Source: Alviniconcha marisindica | Lineage: Eukaryota; Mollusca; Gastropoda; Provannidae | Length of the DNA: 64,000 nucleotides | Assembly: GCA_018857735.1 (NCBI GenBank) | Contig: JABMCL010001766.1 | Location: 1,537,001-1,601,000, forward strand | Direction of reading: 5' to 3' | Part shown: in pieces, positions 53,201 to 63,967 of the stretch | Position numbering within the stretch: position 1 is the stretch's first letter | Layout: each line of letters opens with the position of its first letter | Program-made: the position numbers and the translations under genes | Notes under the pieces: model-generated | What the model was told of the DNA's origin: nothing | The model's database searches: none | The model's input: only the letters and a program-made list of their open reading frames with translations

Positions 53201-56200
53201 GAAAGGGTGAAGGATGGATTTACAGCTTGGTCTGCTAATGATACTCAGTGTGAACCTTGTGTCTGTGTCCCCGCAGTGGTTTAAGCGAGACGCAACTACT
53301 CCTTCAGCACTATTCACCCCCTGTCAACGTCACCCAGGTCCTCGACTACTGGTTGAGGTTTCGCTTACGCTGGTGGAGACAGGTACAGCAAACAGGGCAT
53401 TAGCTCCTTTTTTCTCTGTCTTGTTTGTTTTTGTTGTTGTTGGTACTTCTCCTGGTTTTATTAAGTTTAAAAGTATAGTATTTCCCAAGGCTTTCAAAGT
53501 ATAGTACTTCTCAAGGTTTTAAATGTATAGTCCTTCTCAGGGCTTTTAAAGTATGGTACTTCTCAGGGCTTTTAAAGTATTGGACTTCTCAGGGCTTTTA
53601 AATGTATAGTCCTTCTCAGGGCTTTTAAAGTATGGTACTTCTCAGGGCTTTTAAAGTATTGTATTTCTCAGGGCTTTTAATGTGTGGTACTTCTCAGGGC
53701 TTTTAAATGTATAGTCCTTCTCAGGGCTTTTAAAGTATGGTACTTCTCAGGGCTTTTAAAGTATTGTATTTCTCAGGGCTTTTAATGTGTGGTACTTCTC
53801 AGGGCTTTTAAAGTATTGTACTTCTTAGGGCTTTTGAAGTATAATGCTTCTCAGGGCTTTCAAAGTGATGAATTGCAAGAAAGTGTTCACTGTGCACCCA
53901 GAAAGAAAGTATTTTAGCTTGTTTATATTCTTGTTTCGGCATGGGGAAGTAGTAGGGGATCCTGATTAAGTTACAATGTAGTTTGTTCTTATTGATCACT
54001 TTCATATATAGCACTTTTTTTCCTGCTCTTGAGCAGACTTGCTGCGCTTATGTCGCATGCAGTTCTGAATGAACAACTGTAACCTTTGCTTTACAGTTCT
54101 ATTACCAAAGATCAGTATGACAATGACCACACTGATTTAGCGTGGTTGTCTGTTCCAGTGAGGAATGTTATTTATATAGTACTTTTTTCTGCTCTTGAGC
54201 AGACTCGCTGCACTCATGTCACATGCAATTCTGAATGAACGACTGTAACCTTTGCTTTACAGTTCTATTACCAAAGATCAGTATGACAATGACCACACCG
54301 ATTTAGCTTGGTTGTCAATGTTCCAGTGAGGAATGTTGTTAGACCCAGATGTCTAGTTCTTTCATCTTGTTTTTCTTTCTGGACAGTTTTCCACCAACCC
54401 ATCCAAATTCAGCAGCTCCACATCATCTAACAAGAACCAGCCTGGTGTGGAGAAAAATGGCCAGGCAGTGATTAATTATACCTTTCCCTGGGGCACGGAA
54501 ACTGTGGAAAGTATCTGTAACCTTGGCGACACACCTTTGCGACAGATGGAGGCCCAGAATGGAATCTCTTATCAGGTGAATGTATATATATATATATGTA
54601 TATATAGATCATAAGCATATTGCAAAGCATCATATTTTATGACAATTTTGTATTGAGAAGCTCCACAGTACAGTACCACAGATACAGTGCCGTCTGCTGA
54701 GAATGTAGAGCTATCATGTGTGCCTTTTGTTAAGCGAGTAAGCCCCCAGAGTAAGTCAGAATATAGCTTTATATGCTTTTCCTATTGCCAGAAATTCTTG
54801 CTTATACTGTTCTAAAAGCTACCATTCCTGGTCATTCAACTCCATTTCCCGCAAACCTCTTTTAACATGATACAGTGGTGTGTGCTGCGAAACCAGAATG
54901 GTATTTTCTACTGTTTTGATGTACTATAAAATTCTGATAATATAAAGTAAAAACTGAGCTGCCCATTTAAAGTGCTCTAGCAACTTGTTTCAGGGACGCT
55001 ATCATCAAAAATCATTTCATCCACATCTCATAGAGTGCCAAACAAGTGTTGAGCAGTGTATGTCAGTCTTCCTCACTGATGCCTACAGAGAACAAGAGTT
55101 GAAGAGAAAAGGTGCTGCACCAAAGCCTCAGGATGTTCACTTGGTAAGTATAAACTGTTAGTTTTCTTAAAGGGTGTGTTGGGTAAAGGAGGGGCCGGGT
55201 CAGTTTGCACTTTCATTCCTGCATATTGCTGACGTACAAAATTATGCAATCTTTTATTGTGCACATCACTTTCAAGTACTCAAAATATGATGCTTCTGCT
55301 TGCCACTGAAGTACAGGTTTTGAGCAGGAGATCACTATGAAGTCGGTGTGCAAACTCAGGATCACCAACTTTGAAAGACTGGACTTCATGTGCTTGGTGA
55401 CAGTTTTATGTTTATTCCAGTGTCCAAATGAAATGGTTTTGTTCTTTACTTTCTCAGATTCAGCTCAGGCTACTAGACAGGTATGAGGTAATGATTTGTA
55501 TCCTGGATAAAGGCAGCGTTACAGTGTGTTTGGAGAAGATGGCTGTTGTTCTCAGTTTCACACCTGTGCTGGTTATGCATGCATTGCTAATTGCAAACTG
55601 CCACAGGGACAACCAAAGTTCATGACCGGTAAACAGTTAAACATTGCACAATTTTACAAAACAGTGAGAGTTACTGTAGGCGACTTAGGTATTTGTTATT
55701 GTACTTGCGTTATGTATTTCAAGCACTAATTAAATCCCTTGTGTGTTGATTCTAAACAGTGCACACACTGATAGGACTGGGCAGCGCTGCTCTTTCAGCT
55801 CCCGTGGCCTCACCCAGGTAGATAGGGGCGGGAATAGCTCAGTTGGCAGAGTGTCTGACTGAAAAGCCAAGGCACAGTACTGTCACTGTTTTGAGTGCCC
55901 AGCACAGCAAGGAATTTTCTCCCAGAGTCAACTTTCAGTGCAGACTCTCTTACGGTGTCCTTACAGCCCTTATGTGCAATCACACACATTAAAATCTGTA
56001 CACATATTAAAAATTTCAAACACCGACAGCCATACCATTGTTTGGGCACATGAAAATACTGCACACACTGATAGGAATTTGTACTGCTGCTCTTGCAGCT
56101 GCTGTGCCATACCCAGGTAAGGCGACTCAAATTTCCTGCAAGGGACAATGAGGCCCTTAAAGAAAGAGGAAAAAAAGATAGTCACTGACTTTTAACACCC

Positions 56201-58138
56201 AGTCAACCTCGACAGTTATATCAGCCAAAAGGACGAATAGTACTAAAAATGTTTTTGAAGAAAGTCATTGCAAAATGGCCTCAGTTGTTTTAGTATTGGC
56301 AAATACTGGTCAGAAAGAGTTTGAAATCAGTGTGTTTTTGTTGCAGATGTTACAGCTTCACCCGCTACTCTCACCGTACCAGGTGGCAATGTCGGTGACA
56401 GGGTCAAAGTCACGTGAAGTGCGAGTACTTGCTGAACATGTTGCCAAGGAGCTGCGGGAAGCTGGCATATCTGTCCTGAGCTCTCCTGGAAGTGCAGGTG
56501 CCATGGATGCCCAATACAAGAGGTATGCTGTTGCAATGGATTTGGTGTACCAGCATTTGTGCAAACCTTTGGTAGCTGCAGGTAGACAGGAGTAGTCACT
56601 GTGTGTAAAACTTTCTCTTGTTGTCAAAGGTTGGAGTTCAGTCATTTTCAGGTCAAGATCAAACTAGTTGCTTCTCATTCTTCTTTTTTTCTTATTCATT
56701 TTTTGGTATGTACACAAAAAGAAACAAAAATATTACAGTTTGCTTTGACAAGAGCTGTACACTGATTATACACTCACAAAAATCTTACAGTATGTGAATG
56801 GCCCAGATCATGGGTTCACCAAGTGTTGTGCATCACCTCCCATTCATGTTTTACTGCTAAAAACAAACAAAAAACAATCTATAAATTTATTTAGTGGATA
56901 TATATAGCTGATACAATCAGCATCTTGCATCAGAGAAAAAAAACATGGCAGTACGACTTTGGTGAAATTTTGTGTTTGTATAGGAATGATGAGTTGGGAG
57001 TGCCTTACACAGTTGTATTGAGTGATGAGACGTTGGATAATGGAGTCATCAGCATTCGCAGCAGAGACACACGTCTCAAGGTGAGTGTTTGCTCTGTTTT
57101 CTACTGGCACTGGCAAGACATTTGTTCCCAACTGCTTTTACTGGAAACCTGATCAGATGGCATCATCCAGGTCTGCTTGGTTGCTTTAGAACTCTAAAAA
57201 TGTAATCCCAGATGGATTTTCTATCTTTGCCATTGTCCTTGTTGCATTGTTTTAGTTATTTTCATCAAGAAGCTGCAGACTTTATCAGTGCAGGAAAGCA
57301 ATGCTTTACACAGAGTAAAAAAGCGTATAAATAGTTTAGCATGAATTTAATTTTGAGAGCACTTACGCTTCATGTGTGAATTTCATCCTGCCTTGGCATT
57401 TAAAACTAAATTTGATGAAAAAGAATTGACGAAGGGAGTTAATCAGCACTTGAAAGACATCACACAAGCACAACGAAGACCTGCATTGCCTCCAGTAACT
57501 CAAAAGGTTAGTTAGTTAGTTAGTTGGTGCTTTGAGCCCAGTCAACCACAAAGGCTTATATCAGGGCTAAAACTCAAAAGGTATAAATTCCACCCAAAGT
57601 ACATTTGAAGCTACATAGTTCAGGAGCTGTGTGAGAGTCGAGGTGGCCGTCCGTCCTAACGAGCCTTCTGGTTTCCGTGGACGTAAAGCTATATTGAACC
57701 ATGCTTCGGCATTGGTCTCAGCTTGTCCCTAATATGTCAACTGACATCTGAGGACATTAAGCAACACTACCTACCTATTTGAAGCTATATACCTGTGGTG
57801 GAGTTTGTGGACCTTGTATTTACTCACATGCCAGGTGAGACTGAGAGTTACAGTGGGCAATTCAGGTCTTTCCTGGTGTTTGTGCAGTGTCTTTTGAGCA
57901 CTAATTAACTCCCTTCATTTGTGGATTCTGCACAAGTACTCGAGGCCCATTGTTTCAGATCACAAGTTTGCATAGATTAATTTATCAATTTAAGGGGGCT
58001 GTAGTGTTTATGCTTGAAAGATGCTTAGTAATTCTGTATCTAAAAATGGATTTGTTTTCTCTTTTACAGCAACAACAGCATGTCTCCAAGCTGCAGTCAC
58101 TGCTGTCAGAGAATATATTTGTGCAAGACCACACCTGA
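50037..58138 (+). CDS. POLG2: DNA polymerase gamma accessory subunit, mitochondrial
   Basis: POLG2 binds the catalytic subunit POLG in mitochondria and raises processivity during mtDNA replication. It descends from class II aminoacyl-tRNA synthetases. Exons 50037-50207, 51433-51581, 51994-52126, 53277-53382, 54387-54575, 54994-55143, 56347-56522, 56984-57080 and 58070-58138 join in phase to 406 residues from the ATG at 50056. Recognisable features are FGPLGALLRRNILKQWW, DYWLRFRLRWWRQFSTNPS, INYTFPWGTETVESICNLGD, and the C-terminal anticodon-binding-like domain with VPYTVVLSDETLDNGVISIR then SRDTRLK. The frame is open upstream of the ATG (DYQAVV), and no mitochondrial targeting peptide is seen, so a 5' exon is probably missing from this model. 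The human protein is about 485 residues. AATAAA lies at 58581. Confidence 0.96.
51085..51395 (+). mobile_element. LINE 3' end (decayed reverse-transcriptase tail)
   Basis: Two frames together show the usual non-LTR ORF2 C-terminus: GQRSFSYQA in one and TWNQFPFSVHHATSVSSF then ISSLKTFSFHK in another. A 3' tail with AAGCGCTTAGGACCAGTACG and TTATGCGCTCTAAGTACCCA follows. It is frameshifted and truncated, sits in a POLG2 intron, and resembles the CR1/L2 group. Confidence 0.65.
51433..51581 (+). CDS. POLG2: POLG2 exon
   Basis: It encodes WDAVVLEQPNAFCVENPPLV, then LSLLQGTSLRSDLSH. The acceptor is TTTTGTTCCAG and the donor CATG|GTGAGC. Confidence 0.94.
51994..52126 (+). CDS. POLG2: POLG2 exon
   Basis: It encodes CCASYLPALKLTNGHLPVSV then SSGQCFRCSAEESS. 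The acceptor is TTGTTTCCAG and the donor TCAAA|GTATGT. Confidence 0.93.
52380..53055. repeat. Degenerate minisatellite, about 43 bp
   Basis: Units contain GCAAAATGCTTCCCATTTG then TCTATAGGATGTCATATGATG and TCCTT. It is interrupted by unique sequence at about 52690-52930 and lies in a POLG2 intron. Units carry a TTTGTCTATAG stretch that could mimic a 3' splice site. Confidence 0.85.
53277..53382 (+). CDS. POLG2: POLG2 exon
   Basis: It encodes GLSETQLLLQHYSPPVNVTQ then VLDYWLRFRLRWWRQ. The acceptor is GTCCCCGCAG and the donor AGACAG|GTACAG. Confidence 0.95.
53460..53870. repeat. Minisatellite, about 27 bp x 15
   Basis: The unit is GTATAGTACTTCTCAGGGCT then TTTAAA. It lies in a POLG2 intron about 80 nt after a donor and does not include it. 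Confidence 0.95.
54000..54345. repeat. Two-copy direct repeat, about 165 bp
   Basis: Copies share GCTCTTGAGCAGACT, TGCTTTACAGTTCTATTACC and AAAGATCAGTATGACAATGA. The start of each copy is the reverse complement of the element at 35829 (CATGCGACA, then AAGTCTGCTCAAGAGCAG). Confidence 0.9.
54387..54575 (+). CDS. POLG2: POLG2 exon
   Basis: It encodes FSTNPSKFSSSTSSNKNQ, then INYTFPWGTETVESICNLGD. The acceptor is TTTCTGGACAG and the donor TATCAG|GTGAAT. Confidence 0.95.
54994..55143 (+). CDS. POLG2: POLG2 exon
   Basis: It encodes GRYHQKSFHPHLIECQTSVE then QCMSVFLTDAYREQELKRKG. The acceptor is CTTGTTTCAG and the donor CACTTG|GTAAGT. Phase is 0 in and out. Confidence 0.93.
55826..55915 (+). mobile_element. 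tRNA-derived SINE head
   Basis: GCGGGAATAGCTCAGTTGGC then AGAG is a clear tRNA-like A box. A decayed B box (TTTTGAGTGCC) follows about 45 nt later. It lies in a POLG2 intron. The arms do not fold as an intact tRNA, so a SINE is preferred. Confidence 0.6.
56347..56522 (+). CDS. POLG2: POLG2 exon: C-terminal domain start
   Basis: It encodes MLQLHPLLSPYQVAMSVTG, EVRVLAEHVAKELREAGISV and the GAMDAQYKR turn. The acceptor is TTGTTGCAG and the donor AAGAG|GTATGC. Confidence 0.96.
56984..57080 (+). CDS. POLG2: POLG2 exon: anticodon-binding-like domain
   Basis: It encodes NDELGVPYTVVLSDETLDNG then VISIRSRDTRLK. The acceptor is TTTGTATAG and the donor CTCAAG|GTGAGT. Confidence 0.96.
57508..57690. mobile_element. 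SINE-like fragment plus dispersed segment
   Basis: 57508-57570 (GTTAGTTAGTTGGTGCTTTG, CCCAGTCAACCACAAAGG) matches the 39812 copy. 57611-57687 (GTGTGAGAGTCGAGGTGGCC, TCTGGTTTCCGTGGACGTAA) matches 35915-35996. Confidence 0.6.
58070..58138 (+). CDS. POLG2: POLG2 terminal exon
   Basis: It encodes QQQHVSKLQSLLSENIFVQD then HT-TGA. The acceptor is TCTCTTTTACAG. Confidence 0.95.
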   Translation, partial: QQQHVSKLQSLLSENIFVQDHT

Positions 58139-58475
58139 TGGTAACTGACAGAGTACTGTTGAAGCTTACAGGATGATGATGTCTTTTTGATACAGTCCCA
58201 GCATTCACATCTTGGTCATGTCCTTCAAAACATCAAGTTACTTATCCTCCAAAATATTACTGTGAAGACATTAACAACTGCAAACAATGTACATGTCATC
58301 TGTTGTTTCATAATGACTTGCTGTGACTGTGATATGTATATATGGGTCAAGATGTTTGAACAATGGTTTTAGTTTTAACAGAGTTGTGAATACTGTCTTC
58401 CTGTAGCTAGGATGAAAATTGCTTTGGAGTAAAAGACTGTAAATGTGAAGAGTACTTTTAATGATTTTCCTCCTT

Positions 58476-58545
58476 TTGTCTGTAACTGTGTACATTTTGT
58501 CTGTAACTGTGTACATTTTGTCTGTAACTGTGTAAACTTAGGAGT
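58476..58545. repeat. Short tandem repeat in POLG2 3' UTR
   Basis: About three copies of TTTTGTCTGTAACTGTGTAC. Confidence 0.9.
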
Positions 58546-58580
58546 GTCAAAACATTGTTCTGAACCTGAATGCATCTGTT

Positions 58581-58586
58581 AATAAA
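58581..58586 (+). terminator. POLG2 polyadenylation signal
   Basis: AATAAA 443 nt after the POLG2 stop codon, followed by a T-rich stretch. Confidence 0.65.
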
Positions 58587-58654
58587 TTTATAAAAGACAT
58601 TTTGAAGGTCAACTTTTTTAAGATAAATGAGCTGCTGTAGCCAGAACTACCACG

Positions 58655-58990
58655 GGCTGAACTAAGCATTGTTATCACATTACTGCACTGGTTACCCACC
58701 TCCAAACAAATCAAGTACAAAGTCCCCATGTCTTGTGTACCAATGTGTGCATAAAACTGTGCCACAATATAGGACATTGTCTTCCCCACAATCCACCTTC
58801 TTCTATCTGTTCCTCTTCCATGTGCAGACTGAGCATCTCCAAATTACGTATCAAGACCATGAACAAAAAACACTTAGACACAAGGTCATTCTGCAGTTCT
58901 GAAACAGGCCATTGGCATGCTTCACAAAGCAAAAGACACTACTGCTTCTTTTAAGCAGCAGCTGAAATCAATTTTTTTCATCTTAATTGC
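58655..58990 (+). mobile_element. LINE ORF2 C-terminal fossil
   Basis: Fragments in different frames resemble the C-terminus of CR1/L2-type reverse transcriptases: a LHWLP-like start, LVYQCVHKTVPQYRTLS in the middle, then KHLDTRSFCSSETGHW and a SFKQQLKS-like end. Several frameshifts and stops show decay. It starts just after the POLG2 polyadenylation signal. Confidence 0.6.
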
Positions 58991-59129
58991 CTTTCACCAC
59001 CTTGTCCTTCCTTCATCCTCGCTGTGACATTGTTTTTGTTTTGTTTTGTTTTTAACACATACACACTTAGAAACAGAAAGGATTCATTCACATCATACAC
59101 AAAGTTCACTCTAAAATATAAATGAGAAC

Positions 59130-59135
59130 TTTATT
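59130..59135 (-). terminator. Candidate polyadenylation signal, - strand
   Basis: AATAAA on the - strand (TTTATT at these positions) suggests that a transcript from the right ends near 59.1 kb, convergent with POLG2. Confidence 0.4.
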
Positions 59136-62100
59136 CATCTGACAGTCCGTCACCCTTCAAGTTCCATGAGGAAGCTCTGGGTCAACGCATCTCACTTAAA
59201 CTTCAACATGCATATATGATTACCCATGTTCTCCATTCAAAACGGGGGCATTCTTTGCTTTTGCTGTCAATCTAAGCACGTTAGATAACAGAAATACACG
59301 TGTAACAGTACACTGTACATGCAAATAAACCACAAACACAGAAAGCTGTTAGATAATAACAGTCTGACCACACATTAGGATATTTACAAAAAGAATGTGC
59401 TGCTGACATCTGTTGAAATGGTTGCACTTGCTATAACTTCAGGCTTGAACGATAAAAAAGAAGAAAAAGGGAAGCAAATCATAAACGACTTTTCTACTGC
59501 TTCATTGAATTAGCCAATAAGTGAGTATTCACTTCCACTTCACCGTTTTCTGCAAAGGCAACAAAAGATTCACTTTAGTCTGGACCAGGTGGCACTAGCA
59601 TTGATGAAAACATGTGTGGTTGTTATTTCAAAAAGAAAGCATAAACTTTTTGTTTTTAGACAAACAAACACCAACAAACAAGAGAAATTAAAACTTGTTT
59701 GTTACGAACTTGAGGCAAGTTTCTGATTTAAAATGTTGCACTCAGAATCAAAATTTTGTACTCTCATAAACTGTCTTAACAAATTATTGAATGAACTGTA
59801 ATTGGTATAATATTGATGTTCTTTGATAAACAAAAAACTAAAAAAGATGAAGAGAGCGAGAGAAATACCAGGAAGCACACAAGACCGCACATGAAATATT
59901 TACCTGCTTTACACAAACATAGTTATTATTATTCTGGAGGGAACAGCAGACACTCTATTCTCTGTTCAGCTGAAAGCTGGCCCAACTAAACTGACCAATC
60001 ATACTTTAGAAGCTCCAAGGCATTGTGCAAGGGACAATCCAATGTGCAAAGGTTTCAATCTGCACATATTATCTTTGTTTTGCACCAGCATCAAGACCTT
60101 TCATCCAGCTTTTAAACAGGTATACTTTGATCAAACACCCATGGACACAATGTATACATACTTTCACTCAAGAATGATGGGCATTCTCAAAGTCGCACAT
60201 GATATTAGTTCAAGCATGAAGGTTTCAATCTTCTGAAATGCATTTTTTTCTGTCTAAACATGGCTATGTGAAAAAAAGAAAAGAAAAAAAGGCCATTCAA
60301 AAGCTGATAACTACTAACAGTGTGGTTACAATTCCAGAAAAGGGGTAAAAAGAGGTCTTGTTACACACCATACCAGAGGAAAACATGAATGTATGAAGCC
60401 TTTTATTTTCAACACAGCAAGGCTCACACACCCCCAACCAGTCAGCACACAGTTACACTGTCCATCTCAGCTCTGCTTCATTTTTCACGTCAGTAGAAAA
60501 TTGACTGCTGAGTACAAATTCACATGCATACCACCCTGTGAACAAAATGCGTACAAATGTATCCAGGGTTGCCTGCCAGAACCAGCATCTCCCTTGTTAC
60601 TTCAGTTGGAAACCCCCAAGACAGATGAAATGCTGACAAAACCACCTTGATCTGGCAGTAAATAATGAGTGGCCTTGTACTAGCTGTAGATCAGAATCCA
60701 ACTGAAGGTACCTCACGATATCTTCAAAAAGGCCAACTGCCACCATCCACCCACCTTGCCATCCACCATAAGTATCATCATCTGCTGACATTCCCACAGC
60801 CTTCAAAGCTGCTGTGGAAGGCTGGATGAGGCCCGTCCAGAAGCCTCCATCCATCTGGTGTTTTTAAACTGGCTTTAGTCGCGTCCACATTTCCTTGATT
60901 TCTGCCTGGCCTATGCATATGTTACACAAGTGCTCATTTGGTATATTTCTCTGTGAAACACTGAAGTGAAGAAAAAGAACAAGGAGATATGGGAGATCCT
61001 GCAGGCAACCCTCAATTATGACTAAATTTAAAATAAAAAAATAAAAAATGTTTTTTAAAGAGTATTCATACGGTATGCTTTAACTTTTATGCAGACCACT
61101 GCTGCAAACCATTTTTTCTTCTTCTTCTTTTGGTAAGCACACAAACATGTTTTCTTCCAGTGTTTTAAACTTGCAATGTACACATTTGTGCTGTATCAAC
61201 TATAATTAGCTCTATATCATTATAATAAAAAATCTCCAAATTTTAAACAGAGTAAACCAATCATAATCAAGGGGGCAAATAGAGTACTTACCTCCCCACT
61301 TTTTCTCTGTTGCAGATGCAAAAATACATCCTCAAGTTCACTATGAAAACGTGAATAGCACTCACTGAACCAACTGTAGCAAGGGAAACTACTCTCTTTC
61401 ACTTCTTGTGATCACTTGCGTTTTCCAAACTCTACTACCAATGTGATATCAGGGGTGGGAATTCCAAAGCACAATGACATTTTCATAAAAAATGCCCTTC
61501 CATTACTTACAAAAGATCCCCCACCCCACACTTCTAAACAGCTTATAACAGTCCCTCTTGAAAATTGGGAGAGGGCATGCTGACACAAACTTGCAACAAA
61601 AAGAAAAATGCTGCATATTTATCACCTTTAAATTGAGAGAACAAAACAAAAGCAGGAGAAAGCACCTTGTCAACTTTTAACTATAACATCAAAAGAACAT
61701 GGAGACCATACAATGGTTAGACCATAATATAATGGCATTTAAACTGAAAAAAAATGTATACAAAACGCATTCAGCCAAACAGAAAAAAATAATGAAAAGA
61801 AAGAAAATACCCTTTCTACCACAACCCAAATTACTTTCACCCAATGAAAAAGATAAAAGATTTAAAAAACAAACACCCAGCTATACATGCACAAACCATG
61901 CAGAACCATATGACCATGGACAATGATGACAGGTGATGAGGACCAGATGCACACACTTTAATAATACGTCCGCACACAACACATCCTTAATGAGATATCG
62001 GGAGCAGTTTAGACCCACTCCAACAAACATACCAAGACATGAACAGTTTTGATGTCTGTACAAGTTGTTGCACTAGGTTAACAGTAGAACAACCACAGTC

Positions 62101-62618
62101 TGCCTGAACATGAAATAATGAAGATAAACACAAATCTGTAAAAAACTAAACAAAAAAACAGTTTCTACACAGAACAATACATGTCTCCACAAACATAACT
62201 TGCTAATATCTGTCTAATCTATGTACGGCATGCAATGACTGAGTGTTGACATGAAAAAAGCAACGAAATAAGTCTGAGCAGAAAAAAAACATTAAAAAGG
62301 GCAGAGTTTAGGAGGAGAGACAAGCAGAGGGGTTGTGAAGCATGTCCAAAGAACACGGTAAAAGATAGTTCTTGAAAAACAGGTCAAGACAATAATACAA
62401 TGATGTGATGAAACACTGGCGTTGGTGACTGAGACTGCAGCATAAATAAAAACCAAAAACACCACTTCTGCAACAATCAGCATAGCCATAGGAGAGCCAA
62501 AAAACCCTATGATCTTTCCCCATCAAAGCTTCACATACATCTTGCTCCAGTCTGGTCTCTTTCATTGCTGGGAAAGCCTGGACTTACTATGCTCTAACCT
62601 GTTTCCACATACCCTAAC
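59136..62618 (-). other. Possible 3' region of an unidentified - strand gene
   Basis: No family is recognised. Exon-like segments on the - strand are 61288-61400 (CYSWFSECYSRFHSELEDVF then LHLQQRKSGE with donor GGGGAG|GTAAGT) and about 60768-60850 (DGGFWTGLIQPS, donor GGCAAG|GTGGGT). Neither has a strong acceptor, so both may be chance. The rest is AT-rich with no clear coding signal. Confidence 0.25.
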
Positions 62619-62800
62619 CAGACTTGATCCTCCACCAAAGTTCAGAACGTCTTGTAGCATGCCATGGCAGCAGTCTGTGATGATGATGAGCAGCTGGACT
62701 TGTGGCCAAGGAAACCCCTTTCCGCTCTGTATTTTCACCGATGTTTGCTGCTGCATTCACCGGCATTAGGCTGGTAAGCTCAGTTTCTTCCCCTTCAAAA
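62619..62800 (-). CDS. Candidate exon, unknown protein
   Basis: A 182-nt - strand segment lies between acceptor GGTGTTTCAG and donor AGTCTG|GTTAGG and is open in one frame that spans it entirely: FEGEETELTSLMPVNAAANI, then PAAHHHHRLLPWHATRRSEL. No domain is recognised. It may belong with the - strand ORF at 63468-63671. Confidence 0.3.
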
Positions 62801-63315
62801 CTGAAACACCATTGCAACAGCCATTATTACTGACAAGACACATGATGGACCACTGTATTATGCATTCCTCTAGACTGAGAAGATCTATATGAATTTTGAA
62901 ACACGTAATTAAATGTACTACTACTGTCTACTCATACTACTTAATAAATATATACATTTCCCTGACAACCCTAAAGCTGATACTTCATTATAATTACTAT
63001 TACTATTCACACGTTAAGCTAAGCCAATATTACAGTACATGGTCACGCTGTTCTGTCTGAAGAAGCTTAAAGTAAAAGTCCAAGGTTTTTAAGTATGCAA
63101 AATGACCATCGAAATGATTGACAAATGAGTCATTTGTTTCAGATTTAATGAAATAAAAAATGTAAAAAAATATTTAATTGGGTTTTTAATTGATTTTATT
63201 TTCTGTAGGCTGGCCGAGACTACCAGAAGTGACGTCAGTCTGGGGAGTCAGTGCGGTTGCCATCTTAGATTCTTCAGTAAACTGTGTATGCGTGTGGTCG
63301 ACAAAAAAGTTAACT

Positions 63316-63603
63316 ATGCTGGCCTACTGTGTTGCTGCGAACTGTAACAATTCGCAGACAACCCCAGGTATAACAATGCACGAGCTCCCACGCAATCGAC
63401 CCGCAGTGAGGCAAAAGTGGATTAAATTTATACAATTTAAACGAGCTGACTTTCTTGCTGCGCCGCATCACGCCCATTTGTGTAGCGAGCACTTCAGTGA
63501 GTGCGATTTCGCAAACCCCATGGAATACCACATGGGGTTTGCTTTGAAGCTGACGCGATGTTCCGGTACTCTTTCAAAATCCTGCCTGACAGGCTCAAAA
63601 TGA
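63316..63603 (+). CDS. THAP zinc-finger domain ORF, frame-disrupted at the C-terminal box
   Basis: THAP domains are C2CH zinc fingers that bind DNA. They occur in transcription regulators and domesticated P-element-like transposases. The frame starts MLAYCVAANCNN (Cys-x4-Cys), continues RQKWIKFIQFKRADFL and HLCSEHFSECDF (Cys-x2-His), and stops after 95 residues. The expected AVPTIF-like box is not in this frame. One frame over, DVPVLFQNPA is encoded at 63557-63586 followed by TGA, so an indel has probably shifted the frame. It could be a domain relic, a short gene with a sequence error, or a first exon. The start at 63316 is chosen because THAP domains lie at the extreme N-terminus. Confidence 0.7.
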   Translation: MLAYCVAANCNNSQTTPGITMHELPRNRPAVRQKWIKFIQFKRADFLAAPHHAHLCSEHFSECDFANPMEYHMGFALKLTRCSGTLSKSCLTGSK

Positions 63604-63671
63604 TACAGCTGTATCCTTGTGGGTCTCTCAGGCAAAGTATCAGTTTCGTCTTCAGAGCTCGAGTTGGCCAT
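63468..63671 (-). CDS. Candidate first exon antisense to the THAP ORF
   Basis: The - strand frame begins MANSSSEDETDTLPERPTR then IQLYHFEPVRQDF. An acidic Ser-rich start followed by a YxFEP motif is, from memory, common at the N-terminus of invertebrate proteins with a P2X7-like C-terminal domain; no such domain is seen here. The later part is antisense to the THAP frame and less convincing. It could splice toward 62800. Confidence 0.3.
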   Translation of the reverse strand: MANSSSEDETDTLPERPTRIQLYHFEPVRQDFERVPEHRVSFKANPMWYSMGFAKSHSLKCSLHKWA

Positions 63672-63961
63672 TTTGCAGCAACTCCCCAGAGTGATGTAGT
63701 AGGCATATAGTCACATGATTTGGGCGCCGTAGTGACGCTTTTGGTACGACAGAAAATGTTTTTTTCCGTGCATTTATAACCCTCAGATCACAGTTTCACC
63801 CACATGATCGTTCTCAGCGAGTTTTAACAGAAATCATGTCAAAAATCACCCCTAACCTTGGACTTGTCCTTTAACCTTTGAGTGAAGACTGTGTGTTTGT
63901 GACTCTGTATATGACTTAGTGCCAAAAGGTGCGCATGCAGGGGTTATGCACTTCAGTTGAA

Positions 63962-63967
63962 AATAAA
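63962..63967 (+). terminator. Candidate polyadenylation signal
   Basis: AATAAA about 360 nt after the THAP frame's stop. Confidence 0.35.

Noticed and set aside
55826..55915. Functional tRNA gene
   Set aside because: The A box is good, but the B box is decayed and no complete cloverleaf with paired acceptor stem is visible; a SINE is more likely.
60597..60854. - strand ORF MDGGFWTGLIQPS as a gene
   Set aside because: No recognised domain and a weak acceptor; mentioned only as a possible part of an unidentified locus.
62562..62756. - strand frame with QVQLLIIITDCCHGML as a von Willebrand-type domain
   Set aside because: The similarity is a few residues only. The frame is closed upstream near the acceptor, and a different frame is open across the whole candidate exon.
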